A DNA stretch of 54,992 nucleotides, taken from Leptospira adleri. GTDB taxonomy: Bacteria; Spirochaetota; Leptospiria; Leptospirales; Leptospiraceae. A program made the position numbers and the translations under genes. Under the pieces are notes generated by a model, which had not been told where the DNA came from, did not search any database, and saw only the letters and a list, made by a program, of their open reading frames with translations. Numbering within the stretch: position 1 is the stretch's first letter; every line of letters begins with the position of its first letter. This document shows, piece after piece, positions 33,668 to 41,562 of the stretch. The DNA is taken from positions 1 through 54,992 of the forward strand of contig NZ_NPDU01000029.1 in the NCBI RefSeq assembly GCF_002811985.1. Reading direction: 5' to 3'.

Positions 33668-34397
33668 TTTGAATTAGTTTGTCGTTTTCGAAATCACACT
33701 GGGTGAGTTCTTTAAGAAGAAATTTCATCCCTTTCTGAGTTACGACCGTCTCTTTATAATAACGATTTACAGGTTTACCATGGAGAGTGGTTTCATACGG
33801 AACCTGGACGACTCGAAACCTTCCTCTTTCCACATGATACCTTCCGGGAATATTGTTTTTTCCAAAAATTCCTCTTTCTCTCAAAAGTCGTAAAAGGTTA
33901 TTTCTTCCGAGCCTCGGAATCGCCAAAATCGCGGATGCCTCTTGGAGGGTGAGATCTCCTTCCGATTTAAGTAACCTTTCATATTCTTTATTGTTTGGTT
34001 TTATTTCCGACTGAAAGGCGGGATTAAAATTCCTTTCCGGATTATATTCAGGCTTCCGATTTAGGTTCTCTTGTTTTTCTAATTCCAATCTAAGTTCTTC
34101 AAGAAAACTATGTACGGAATTAAAATCCCTTTCCCTTAAAGGTATTTGTTCCGCTAAAATATATGCTTGCCTTATCGTAAGCATCGCATACATCTCACTA
34201 TATTCCGAGTTACTCACATTGGATTCGGAGTCCTTCCGTCTTTCTCCCTCGAACCATACGTTTTTAAATTCAGGGTGGGAGCGTAGTAGGTTGAGAATTT
34301 TAAAATGATCCATGCCCAAAATACGAGAAATGATTCGGCTGTCCGTGCAAACCGCATCGCGGTAAGGCTGAAAAGTGGCTGCTTGTCCCATCGTCAT
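33633..34397 (-). CDS. Phage antirepressor, Rha-like plus KilAC (ANT) domains
   Basis: 254 residues from ATG 34397, supported by GGAG 7 nt upstream; earlier starts would run into the operator region. About 10-105 resemble phage Rha-type regulatory domains (VCTDSRIISRILGMDHFKILNLLRSH). About 155-240 are the KilA C-terminal antirepressor domain (SAILAIPRLGRNNLLRLLRERGI .. GRYHVERGRFRV .. VTQKGMKFLL). It is divergent from the CI-like repressor, the classic switch layout, and probably lifts repression when induced. Confidence 0.85.
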   Translation of the reverse strand: MTMGQAATFQPYRDAVCTDSRIISRILGMDHFKILNLLRSHPEFKNVWFEGERRKDSESNVSNSEYSEMYAMLTIRQAYILAEQIPLRERDFNSVHSFLEELRLELEKQENLNRKPEYNPERNFNPAFQSEIKPNNKEYERLLKSEGDLTLQEASAILAIPRLGRNNLLRLLRERGIFGKNNIPGRYHVERGRFRVVQVPYETTLHGKPVNRYYKETVVTQKGMKFLLKELTQCDFENDKLIQNEQNLEADRAV

Positions 34398-34461
34398 GGA
34401 GTAACTCCAAAAATTTTCTCCCCAGATTCGTTTAATCGGAACGAAATGGCTTGTCTCATTC

Positions 34462-34478
34462 TGTGCGGATGCCGCACA
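34462..34478. promoter_or_regulatory. Operator-like palindrome in the lysogeny switch
   Basis: TGTGCGG-ATG-CCGCACA is a perfect 7-bp inverted repeat with a 3-nt spacer, between the divergent antirepressor and repressor genes. It is a strong candidate binding site for the XRE repressor encoded just to the right. Confidence 0.7.
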
Positions 34479-34493
34479 TTGTAAACAAAATAA

Positions 34494-34510
34494 ATTGCGG
34501 GTTATGCACT
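34494..34510. promoter_or_regulatory. Second, degenerate operator
   Basis: ATTGCGGGTTATGCACT keeps the TGCGG and GCAC half-sites of the perfect palindrome at 34462. The centres are 32 bp apart, about three helical turns, and this copy lies 10 bp before the repressor ATG. Co-operative repressor binding and auto-regulation are expected. Confidence 0.5.
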
Positions 34511-34519
34511 TTTTTAAAT

Positions 34520-34903
34520 ATGAATATAAAAGAACGCCTCGAGAGCATTGAAAAGGAAAACGACCTAACACACGACCAGTTTGCAAATGAAATTGGATCG
34601 TCTAGAAGGCAGTATTATTCTTACAAGAAGGGGGAGCTTGAAATTCCGGAACACAGGCTGGACAAAATTGAATCTAAATTTAATGTCCGCAGAGAATGGA
34701 TTAAGGAAGGAAAAGGCGAGAAGTATATCACTAATGAATTTAGCGAATTAGACAAAAAGATAAAATTAGTTAAGAAGCTAGAGTCCTTTGGAATTTTGAC
34801 TTACCTTGAGTCCTTACCCGCGAACCTTCCCAAATCAAAGAAGACGACTCTTCAAGAATTTCTTCGCTTTTTTCTCTCTCGTCTTTCTGACGATGAAAAG
34901 TAG
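34520..34903 (+). CDS. CI-like phage repressor (XRE family)
   Basis: 127 residues from ATG 34520, the only start that keeps the operators non-coding. No Shine-Dalgarno is visible, which would suit a leaderless or near-leaderless message as in other lysogenic repressors. An XRE helix-turn-helix occupies about 1-60 (DLTHDQFANEIGSSRRQYYSYKKGELEIP, EHRLDKIESKFNVRREWI). The C-terminal half is helical, without a LexA-type protease, so induction probably uses the antirepressor instead of self-cleavage. Confidence 0.8.
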   Translation: MNIKERLESIEKENDLTHDQFANEIGSSRRQYYSYKKGELEIPEHRLDKIESKFNVRREWIKEGKGEKYITNEFSELDKKIKLVKKLESFGILTYLESLPANLPKSKKTTLQEFLRFFLSRLSDDEK

Positions 34904-35021
34904 CGAGCAATTCTTTCGCTGTATTTTGGGCGACTAAATCAGAAGGCCCCCCCTTGTTAATCGCTCCAACCATTTTCCGCAATACTAACACGAGTTCATT
35001 CTTCAAATTTTCGTCGTTCAC
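34770..35021 (-). CDS. Doubtful small ORF antisense to the repressor end
   Basis: 83 residues from GTG 35021, about half of it opposite the repressor 3' end. The first 50 residues read like a helical protein (MNDENLKNELVLVLRKMVGAINKGG). The overlapping part looks less protein-like and no good ribosome binding site is seen. It is kept as possible because it fills an otherwise empty region. Confidence 0.3.
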   Translation of the reverse strand: MNDENLKNELVLVLRKMVGAINKGGPSDLVAQNTAKELLATFHRQKDEREKSEEILEESSSLIWEGSRVRTQGKSKFQRTLAS

Positions 35022-35647
35022 ACTGCACCCATTTTTAACCGTCTTAAATTCTATCGGTCTACAGAGTCAATTCAGCATTTTCCTTATGGCTTAAAAAACC
35101 AAATTTTCTTAAGGACTAGGAGAGATTTGCAATCTCAAATTTCGCGTCTCATCCCGATTCGACCTTTATTCTATTCTTTCGGTTTCAGGGATCAGACATG
35201 ATAATGCGAATTTATTTTAACGAAAGCCAGGTATATTTAAAGGTTCAATTCTTATCACAGTTCTTAAAAAGAACTCTGAGTTAATATTTTTTCGACATTT
35301 GTTTTGATTCAAAATTTTCAATCGGACTAATGAACTTGCAAAAAGTGAAATTTCTCCTCCCCCCTATCGACTTCCTGTAGGTAGCACAGGGAGAAATATC
35401 GGAAAAGAGAGGATTTTGGAGTTTTTAGGAAAGTTAAGTTTTCAATTTTAAAACCTTTAGTTTTTTTCATTTAAGAACTATATATATGTTAAGCAAACCA
35501 TTCCAAAAACTACAAGAACTTTCGTCAACAAGCTTGTCGATTATCCAGTTTATTTTCGGATAGCTCTTTCTAACCTAAAAATTCAAAAAATATATAGAAA
35601 GTTTAAAATCGGCTTTCCTTAAAAAATATACTGAAAGAATAAGAATT
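35022..35647. other. AT-rich control region ahead of parA
   Basis: About 630 bases without a gene. It contains a perfect hairpin AGTTCTT-AAA-AAGAACT (35259-35275) with T-rich sequence after it, the palindrome ACAAGCTTGT (35528-35537), and a hairpin CTTCCTGT..ACAGGGAG (35371-35393), similar to one at 40028-40050. A TATATATAT block at 35480-35488 could be a -10 region. This probably holds the parA promoter and possibly part of an origin or centromere. Confidence 0.5.
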
Positions 35648-36457
35648 ATGAAAGTTTACACTTTTGCAAACGTAAAGGGTGGGGTTTCGAAATCTACTAG
35701 CGCCTCCCATCTATCAATGGCGCTAGCTCGTCGAGGAAAGACACTTGGTGTTGATCATGACCCCCAAGCAGATATGTCAGATGTCTTCTTCCCTGATGAA
35801 TCCCCTGAATTTTTTGACCAAGCTAATACATTTACTGTAATCAGATCCGAAAGCACATTAAAAGAAGCAATTAAAAGTAAATACGGCGTAGATCTTCTGC
35901 TTTCAGCCTTGGAGCTTGAGGATTTTCAATACTACGTTGGAAAGGATGTATCACTTGTCACAAGATTGAATGAAGTCTTAAGAAAGTCCGAATATGATTT
36001 CGTTGTAATAGACACCCCTGGCTCCGGCTCTTCAGAAATGCTTTCGGCGCTTTTAGCTACAGACGCTGTTATCATTCCCGTCAATCCTTCAAAATGGGCA
36101 GTCCGAACAATTAAGAAAGTTTTTCGAAAAATTAACGAAGCTTGCAACTTCCCTGGTTCTCATCTAACCTCTGTTAGTATCCTTCCCACAATCTGGGGGA
36201 AATCTGGTCGTAGCGAACAAATTTTTGACCAATTGCAACAGATCCCGCAATTATTGAAGTTCCTTCAGTCAACGGAGATTGGTTTTGAGAAAGTACCCGT
36301 CCCTATTATACTTCCTCCCATTCCACAATCCAGTACAATTAGAGACAGGACCGAATTCGGTGAGCCGTTAAAAGAAGGGACAGAAGGATGGTTGGCGTAT
36401 GATTTATTAGCCGATCTTATAATTGAAAAAACCGGAGCGGTTATCACAAACAAATAG
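35648..36457 (+). CDS. parA: ParA-family partition ATPase
   Basis: 269 residues. Deviant Walker A KGGVSKST (10-17; Ser replaces the usual Gly before Lys), DPQAD (38-42), and Walker B FVVIDTPG (about 117-124). It belongs to the ParA/MinD group that positions low-copy plasmids by using ParB at a centromere. The gene is directly followed by parB, as in plasmid-like prophages such as LE1 of Leptospira. Only weak ribosome binding signals precede the ATG. A 38-bp palindrome spans its stop codon. Confidence 0.9.
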   Translation: MKVYTFANVKGGVSKSTSASHLSMALARRGKTLGVDHDPQADMSDVFFPDESPEFFDQANTFTVIRSESTLKEAIKSKYGVDLLLSALELEDFQYYVGKDVSLVTRLNEVLRKSEYDFVVIDTPGSGSSEMLSALLATDAVIIPVNPSKWAVRTIKKVFRKINEACNFPGSHLTSVSILPTIWGKSGRSEQIFDQLQQIPQLLKFLQSTEIGFEKVPVPIILPPIPQSSTIRDRTEFGEPLKEGTEGWLAYDLLADLIIEKTGAVITNK

Positions 36458-36483
36458 TTCAGTCAACTGAACTATTTGTTTGT
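36446..36483. repeat. 38-bp palindrome over the parA stop: candidate centromere (parS)
   Basis: Arms ACAAACAAATAGTTCAGT (36446-36463) and ACTGAACTATTTGTTTGT (36466-36483) are perfect 18-bp complements with a 2-nt loop. It covers the TAG of parA and lies 29 bp before parB. A long palindrome between partition genes is where a ParB binding site or operator is expected. It could also act as an AT-rich terminator. Confidence 0.7.
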
Positions 36484-36512
36484 TTAGTAATAATTAGATA
36501 TAAGGAATAGCG

Positions 36513-37442
36513 ATGTCCACCAAGGCAAATCCCAAAAAATTATTTAGCGTAAAGGATTCTTTCGGAAAATCATCAACTACCCCCAAGATGGAAACAGGTG
36601 GAGTCAATCAGAGTAGCGCCCTTCTGCGAGAACTTGCCGCTCGGGGGAGGCAACCTGCAATCGCTTCGGGACTGGAAAATATTCCAGTAAGCCAAATTAT
36701 TAGCGAAGGGAATCCAAGAACCAATTTTGACGAAAAATCACTCAATGAATTAGCGGAAAGCATAAAGAAATATGGACTAATTCAACCAATTACGGTGCGA
36801 AAAAAAGGGAACGAATATCACCTTATCGCTGGCGAAAGAAGGTTTCGCGCAGTAAAAATTAATGGCGAAGAATACATTACAGCTATCGTAAAAAACGTCA
36901 ATCAGATCGATCCTGAATTGATTCCTGAATATAAACTTATTGAGAACATTCAGCGAGAAGACTTAAGTGATCTTGAAATTGCCCTCAGTATTACAGTTAT
37001 AAAAATAAGAAATGACCTATCAGCCGCGCAGTTAGCCGAAAAATTTCACAAATCACTATCATGGGTGAAGCAAAAATTAATGCACGCTTCCGCTATCAAT
37101 GATCTGACTGAATCAGAAACCCCTGAAGAGACCAATCTTTTAGGAAAAATACCTACCTCCTTGCTTATGGAGATCCTTCCTGTATTGAAGACAAACAGCA
37201 AAGAAGTTTTTGATTGGTTGCTACCTAAAATTGAAAGCGGAGATCTCCCCAAACAATCCGAGGCACGTCAATTTGCAAAAACCTTTAAGCCCAAGGAAGC
37301 CTTTATAGAGAAAAAGAAGCATTCTTTTGCTAACAGTGAAGAGATTCTGGCCGAAATCGAAGTTATTGATAAAAAAATTTCTACTCTTAAAAAGAAGAAA
37401 AAAGAGTTAAAAGACCAGCTTGAAAAAATGCCCAAAAAGTAG
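36513..37442 (+). CDS. parB: ParB-family partition protein
   Basis: 309 residues. N-terminal arginine-type nucleotide-binding motif GERRFRA in YHLIAGERRFRAVK, followed by ENIQREDL, the two hallmarks of ParB. An HTH region follows (LSAAQLAEKFHKSLSWVKQKL). The C-terminus is a Lys-rich coiled coil (KKISTLKKKKKELKDQLEK), the dimerisation part. AAGGA lies 6 nt before the ATG. It acts with ParA to segregate the extrachromosomal prophage. Confidence 0.9.
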   Translation: MSTKANPKKLFSVKDSFGKSSTTPKMETGGVNQSSALLRELAARGRQPAIASGLENIPVSQIISEGNPRTNFDEKSLNELAESIKKYGLIQPITVRKKGNEYHLIAGERRFRAVKINGEEYITAIVKNVNQIDPELIPEYKLIENIQREDLSDLEIALSITVIKIRNDLSAAQLAEKFHKSLSWVKQKLMHASAINDLTESETPEETNLLGKIPTSLLMEILPVLKTNSKEVFDWLLPKIESGDLPKQSEARQFAKTFKPKEAFIEKKKHSFANSEEILAEIEVIDKKISTLKKKKKELKDQLEKMPKK

Positions 37443-37454
37443 ATTTATGCTCTC

Positions 37455-37488
37455 TTTGGGCATTTATATTAACTGCCCAAAATTTTTT
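37455..37488 (+). terminator. Intrinsic terminator after parB
   Basis: TTTGGGCA (37455-37462) pairs perfectly with TGCCCAAA (37474-37481) over an 11-nt loop, followed by TTTTTT (37483-37488). It lies 13 nt after the parB stop and closes the parAB operon. Confidence 0.8.
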
Positions 37489-37836
37489 AATGCTCTAAAT
37501 AAAAAAGTAGTACCAAAAACCGTACGGGTATATTATCGTACCAGCATATCTCCTAACCCGAGATTCGAGATCAATAACCTGCGGGGAGGTCAGAGGCCCC
37601 AAAGGTTTTCTACCACTCTTCTTGTGTTTTTATCAAATAATTTTACTATGTCTCTTTAAATAGCTTGACAGGTTTCATAATCTTTATCTATATCTGTACC
37701 CATCTTAGGAGACATAACTAAGATACGGCCCCTCTGACTAACGGCCGAAAACGATCTCGAATCGAGGACCATCCAAAAGGCTCCATGCCTAATCTATGCT
37801 CCCCGTTTTGAATAGAGTAGGGTAATACAATTTACC
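37489..37836. other. Candidate replication origin region ahead of the rep gene
   Basis: About 350 bases without a gene. A long imperfect inverted repeat is present. ATTCGAGATC (37563-37572) pairs with GATCTCGAAT (37753-37762), and GTCAGAGG (37589-37596) with CCTCTGAC (37731-37738). The segments are kept at matching distance, with about 130 nt between the arms. A CTTAG..CTAAG element lies in the middle. Upstream of a rep gene in a plasmid-like unit this is a natural place for an origin or an antisense-controlled leader. No iterons are obvious. Confidence 0.5.
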
Positions 37837-39003
37837 ATGCGAGCCCGAAGTATGTCCGCATCGGTAAAAAAGAGCGTAGCAATGGAAGCTCCTTTGAATA
37901 GGAACCCTGGCAAATTTTGTCCAGGGGTAATAGACGACATGCCGTATGCGAGAAGCAAACAAATCCTTCTCGCTAAAATTGCAGAGTTGGATATCAACGG
38001 AAGGCAAAAATACGGCGGTTGCATTACTAAGAACAGGGATCTCGGAATATACGTGAGACTAGCTGAAACGACAGTTTCAAAATATATCAGAGAGTTTAAA
38101 AAAGACGGCCTAGTAACTCAAACTGAATTCCATGGGCATTATAGAATCCTGAGGATTTCGGATGAATTGTATGCTAAACTTATGGATGAAAAAGCCTGGA
38201 GAGTAGAGCAGGCAAATAAAAAGAACGGCTCGTACATAAATCCTAGTCAGCCCAACACACCTAGCTCAAAAGCTAACCGCCCCCCCGGAAAAGCGTACGG
38301 AGCAGACCCGTACACCCAGTCACCTTCTCGTTGTACTTCCCTAGAGACTTCTGTACCAACTTCTGTACATCTTACATTTGATGAAAATGGAGATATATGG
38401 AAAAACTTCTTATCATATTCAGATGAAAGGCTAACAAAAAGCAGTAAAGAAGCCTTGCATGGGTTAAAAGTAAACTCGGACGGTAAAACAATTACGCTTT
38501 CAAAAGAAGTTTCAAGTTCACTTTTAAATTTAATTACGAAATATTTTAGTCAGGAAGTAAATCTAAATCTTACGGTTAAAATTCAAACTCAGGATACTTT
38601 GGTAGGGGAGGAAGTGGATTCCAATATTGAGTTGGGAAAGAAAATAGAACAGCCATCTGTTCCTGATACTCAAATCGAAGATAAGAAAAATTCTGTTACA
38701 ACAATTGTTCCACAGAAATCAATTTCGGAGATAAAAATGGAACATGAATATTTCTACAATATCCGATTCCGAGACGAAGCAATCAGAGGCTTTTTAGACT
38801 ATTCGAACTTAAAGTTAGAAAAGCAAGATCTGGAAACTTTAAGAAACGTTAGGATATGGTATGATTTGGAAAAGATCACGTTTTTTGATTCGATTCCCGG
38901 AAAACTCAAAAATCACATTAGAGACTATTTTCTAAATAAAACAAAAACGGTAATCGTGCCAGTCTTTGTTGAAAATATAATCCATTTTCATACAGCGGCA
39001 TAG
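37837..39003 (+). CDS. Rep-like DNA-binding protein with duplicated C-terminal domain
   Basis: 388 residues. About 30-110 form a winged-helix region (ARSKQILLAKIAELDINGRQ, AETTVSKYIREFKKDGLV, then a beta wing). A Pro/Ser-rich linker follows (130-170). Two similar domains lie at about 185-250 and 312-380; both begin FLxYS, have KxxxxxLxxLxx, and end in a Tyr-Phe then Val/Val strand, resembling the DnaA N-terminal fold in pattern. As the first gene after the partition block and before a DnaC-like loader, it is probably the plasmid-type replication initiator. The start is uncertain; later ATGs at 37855 and 37882 are possible. Confidence 0.6.
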   Translation: MRARSMSASVKKSVAMEAPLNRNPGKFCPGVIDDMPYARSKQILLAKIAELDINGRQKYGGCITKNRDLGIYVRLAETTVSKYIREFKKDGLVTQTEFHGHYRILRISDELYAKLMDEKAWRVEQANKKNGSYINPSQPNTPSSKANRPPGKAYGADPYTQSPSRCTSLETSVPTSVHLTFDENGDIWKNFLSYSDERLTKSSKEALHGLKVNSDGKTITLSKEVSSSLLNLITKYFSQEVNLNLTVKIQTQDTLVGEEVDSNIELGKKIEQPSVPDTQIEDKKNSVTTIVPQKSISEIKMEHEYFYNIRFRDEAIRGFLDYSNLKLEKQDLETLRNVRIWYDLEKITFFDSIPGKLKNHIRDYFLNKTKTVIVPVFVENIIHFHTAA

Positions 39004-39128
39004 AGTGAATGAATCAACGGGGAACGAGAACCATTCTCAGGCCTCCTTCAAAGGTTAAAGAACCATGAGGTCGATAAGAAGAGTCGGATTTACAAGGCTT
39101 CATTTAGAGATGTTTTTGAGATAAGAAA

Positions 39129-39977
39129 ATGGTTTTAGATAAAATTATTTCGAAACGGGAAGGAAAAACCGACTGCCCCATTTGTAGAGGAGTCGGATTT
39201 TATTTAACTGAAAAAACAGCAAGAGATTCATTTAGTGTTTTAACACTTTGTACGTGCATTTCCGAAAATTGTCCCTGCGATGGAAAACAGCCTTGGATGG
39301 TATTTGATTCAGCACAGAGAAAGATGATATCTTGTGTTTGTCACGGCGCAAGGATGGAACTCGGAAAATTTGAAACTTTGTTTAACAAGTCGGGAGTTCC
39401 GCCTAAATATAAATTTCGAACATTCGATCAAATGGACCAAGATTCAAGCATAGGAATCCAATTTACGATAGCCCACGACTGGAGTTCGGAACTTGTAAAA
39501 AATTGGAACAATCCGAATATAGAAAATGAAGGATTGTATCTTTGGGGGAATCCAGGCACCGGAAAAACTTTGTTAGCATGTGGGATAATTAACGAGATGA
39601 TATTTCGACATCAGGAAAGTTGCAAATACGCTAAAATAAATAGAGATTTCTTTGATAGGATTAAAGACTCATATCAAAAGGGATCCGATATACATGGGAA
39701 GGAGAAATCAATCGAAACGGAGTTTGCAAGCGTACCAATACTCGTTTTAGATGATTTCGGAGTCCAAAAAGATACTGATTGGACAAATTCGAAGTTGTAC
39801 GATTTGATCGACGCTCGTTACGAACAAAGCCGAGTAACAATCATTACTTCTAACTTTCCTTTATTAACTTTCAAAAGCCAAGCCGAAGGAAGAGTATATT
39901 CTCGTTTATGCGAAATGACGAAAGAGCTTTCACTTTCTGAATGCAAAGATTATCGTGAAAAATTATCAAAATCATAA
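39129..39977 (+). CDS. DnaC/IstB-like helicase loader ATPase
   Basis: 282 residues. N-terminal zinc ribbon-like cysteines (C16, C19, C41, C43, C48, C50, C69, C71). AAA+ core: Walker A GNPGTGKT (140-147), Walker B LVLDDFG (about 201-207), sensor ITSN near 235. Such proteins load the replicative helicase at an origin. Position next to the Rep-like gene supports this; a transposase helper (IstB) is unlikely, as no IstA is near. Confidence 0.8.
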   Translation: MVLDKIISKREGKTDCPICRGVGFYLTEKTARDSFSVLTLCTCISENCPCDGKQPWMVFDSAQRKMISCVCHGARMELGKFETLFNKSGVPPKYKFRTFDQMDQDSSIGIQFTIAHDWSSELVKNWNNPNIENEGLYLWGNPGTGKTLLACGIINEMIFRHQESCKYAKINRDFFDRIKDSYQKGSDIHGKEKSIETEFASVPILVLDDFGVQKDTDWTNSKLYDLIDARYEQSRVTIITSNFPLLTFKSQAEGRVYSRLCEMTKELSLSECKDYREKLSKS

Positions 39978-40027
39978 TACAAAGAAGCGATTGATAGAAA
40001 AAGTCGCCTCAATCGGGGTGGTTTGCT

Positions 40028-40052
40028 CTTCCCTGTATGTTCTACAGGGGGA
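40028..40052. repeat. Hairpin similar to one upstream of parA
   Basis: CTTCCCTGTA-TGTTC-TACAGGGGGAA has seven perfect base pairs plus wobble pairs, and lies just after the helicase-loader gene. A similar hairpin (CTTCCTGT..ACAGGGAG) is at 35371-35393. They bracket the partition/replication block. Confidence 0.5.
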
Positions 40053-40159
40053 AAATCAAATATTCTAAAACGGGATATTTTGAATAAAAATAGAGCAAAC
40101 TATGAATTTAATAGAAACTTAATGTAGTTTTGTCGTAGGGTGTATCGCTATAACTTGGA

Positions 40160-40471
40160 CTAATTGAGATTCTTTGAAAATTCAAAAATACCTGGATTTA
40201 GAATTTCGCACCAATGTGAAAGAGTGGCGTCACGAATGGAATATCTGTAGCCTGTTCCAGGTCGCTTAATAATTCCGTCTTCCGTAACCTCTCCTACAAA
40301 AAATTCACCCGAGATTGAGCGCAGTAAAATCTGTTCCCCTGACTTTATTGTCGGGGATTCGTTTTGAAATTCTTTCCAGTTCACATCCTTCTCCAAATTA
40401 AAAAATTCATGATTAATTTCTAAAGAGAAATGGCCTCGATAAAAATCAATGCTATTTGGTAAATTCTGCAA
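40160..40471 (-). CDS. Small hypothetical protein, SH3-like
   Basis: 103 residues. A beta-rich middle (TIKSGEQILLRSISGEFFVGEVTEDGIIKRPGTGYRYSIRD) suggests a small barrel module, loosely like the protein at 22887-23354. It is alone on the minus strand after the replication block. Not recognised. Confidence 0.4.
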   Translation of the reverse strand: MQNLPNSIDFYRGHFSLEINHEFFNLEKDVNWKEFQNESPTIKSGEQILLRSISGEFFVGEVTEDGIIKRPGTGYRYSIRDATLSHWCEILNPGIFEFSKNLN

Positions 40472-40838
40472 TTTAAAGGCTTGTTTTCTACGTTGTTCGC
40501 CTTTGATTGTAGGTAAATTGGAACTGTGTTCTTTTAAATATTTCGTTCATTAAACGACAGATTTTAAGGCACTAGGGTTTTGCGGTATTCGATTCTAGAT
40601 TTTTTGTAAAAGATCTATTCCGAAATCCTCTTTATATTAACATTTTTCGCCGATTCACAATTTCTATTTTATGCCTTCTCTGAGGCTTCTTTTTTTATAT
40701 ATAAATGGTACAATCTCATTTGATTTTTATACTTGAGAAAAATTTAGGGCTTTATCGAATTTTGAAATGAGGGATAGAGCAGAGGCCAAATCGAGATAGA
40801 ACTTTAATACGTTTCGCGAAATTAATATCAATTCCGAA
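40472..40838. other. Junction between phage and envelope-gene region
   Basis: About 370 AT-rich bases without a gene. It contains a plus-strand terminator-like hairpin GCCT-TCTCTG-AGGC followed by a T-tract (40673-40696). No att core or insertion-sequence end could be recognised. Beyond it the gene style changes from phage to cell envelope. Confidence 0.45.
40673..40696 (+). terminator. Terminator-like hairpin, plus strand
   Basis: GCCT (40673-40676) pairs with AGGC (40683-40686) and is followed by TTCTTTTTTT. The stem is only 4 bp. The nearest plus-strand gene ends about 700 bp upstream, so it would end a long untranslated tail or an unseen transcript. Confidence 0.4.
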
Positions 40839-41516
40839 TTAATTCTTAATTAAGTAGTTTTCCGAATCTAAGATAAACCTTCTAACGAGTTTTATGATCA
40901 TACGATTGTGAATTCGTAAAACCTCCTCATTGGAATTATTGTAATACAATCCTCTATGAATTGAAAAATACCCGAAATAATCTTTTTGAAAAATTTCCGT
41001 ATTGGATTTGTTTTCCCTGATGCTAAAATTCACTTCTACGGTGCATTTTTGATGAATCAAAGGAACTCCGAAAAACCCTAAAAACAGAGCCGCAAAGCTT
41101 ATGGCAAATGTATGCAGGGTTTCTTGACAAAAATAGTGTTTCGTTTTGCCGGTAATTAGTAAATCCGAGCTAAAATCTTTCCCTGGATCGGAATCATTGA
41201 TTTCATTTATATTGAATCGTTTTTTCAAGTTAATCTTTAAGTGTTTTTTTAGCAAGGTTTCAGCCGGGATTCGTTCCTCGCCAACATCATCGAAAGGAGA
41301 ATAATTTTCATTTGGTGCTGATAAAACAAGGGGGAGAAACGCAAGAAACATCGCATTGATTCGGAAGGAATCATCCGGATTCTTTTCAAATTTGAGGCTT
41401 ATTGTTTTTAATTCTTTCTTCTCGCGCAACTCGATATTCTCAAGTTTTTCGTGTTGATAGCGGTAGAAGCAATTTAGTTGCGAACAGACGAGGAATACAA
41501 TTGCCATCCTAATCAT
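40839..41516 (-). CDS. Lipoprotein with internal membrane helix
   Basis: 225 residues from ATG 41516. This start was chosen because it gives a proper lipoprotein signal (MIRMAIVFLVCSQLNC with a lipobox-like SQLNC) and clears the upstream gene; a longer start would overlap it. A second hydrophobic stretch (FAISFAALFLGFFGVPLI) lies near residue 140. The rest is basic. It is the last gene of the envelope operon. Function is unknown. Confidence 0.65.
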   Translation of the reverse strand: MIRMAIVFLVCSQLNCFYRYQHEKLENIELREKKELKTISLKFEKNPDDSFRINAMFLAFLPLVLSAPNENYSPFDDVGEERIPAETLLKKHLKINLKKRFNINEINDSDPGKDFSSDLLITGKTKHYFCQETLHTFAISFAALFLGFFGVPLIHQKCTVEVNFSIRENKSNTEIFQKDYFGYFSIHRGLYYNNSNEEVLRIHNRMIIKLVRRFILDSENYLIKN

Positions 41517-41562
41517 TTTTATATTTGTCCAACTATTCAAAAAGCTATAACCAACTATTTTA

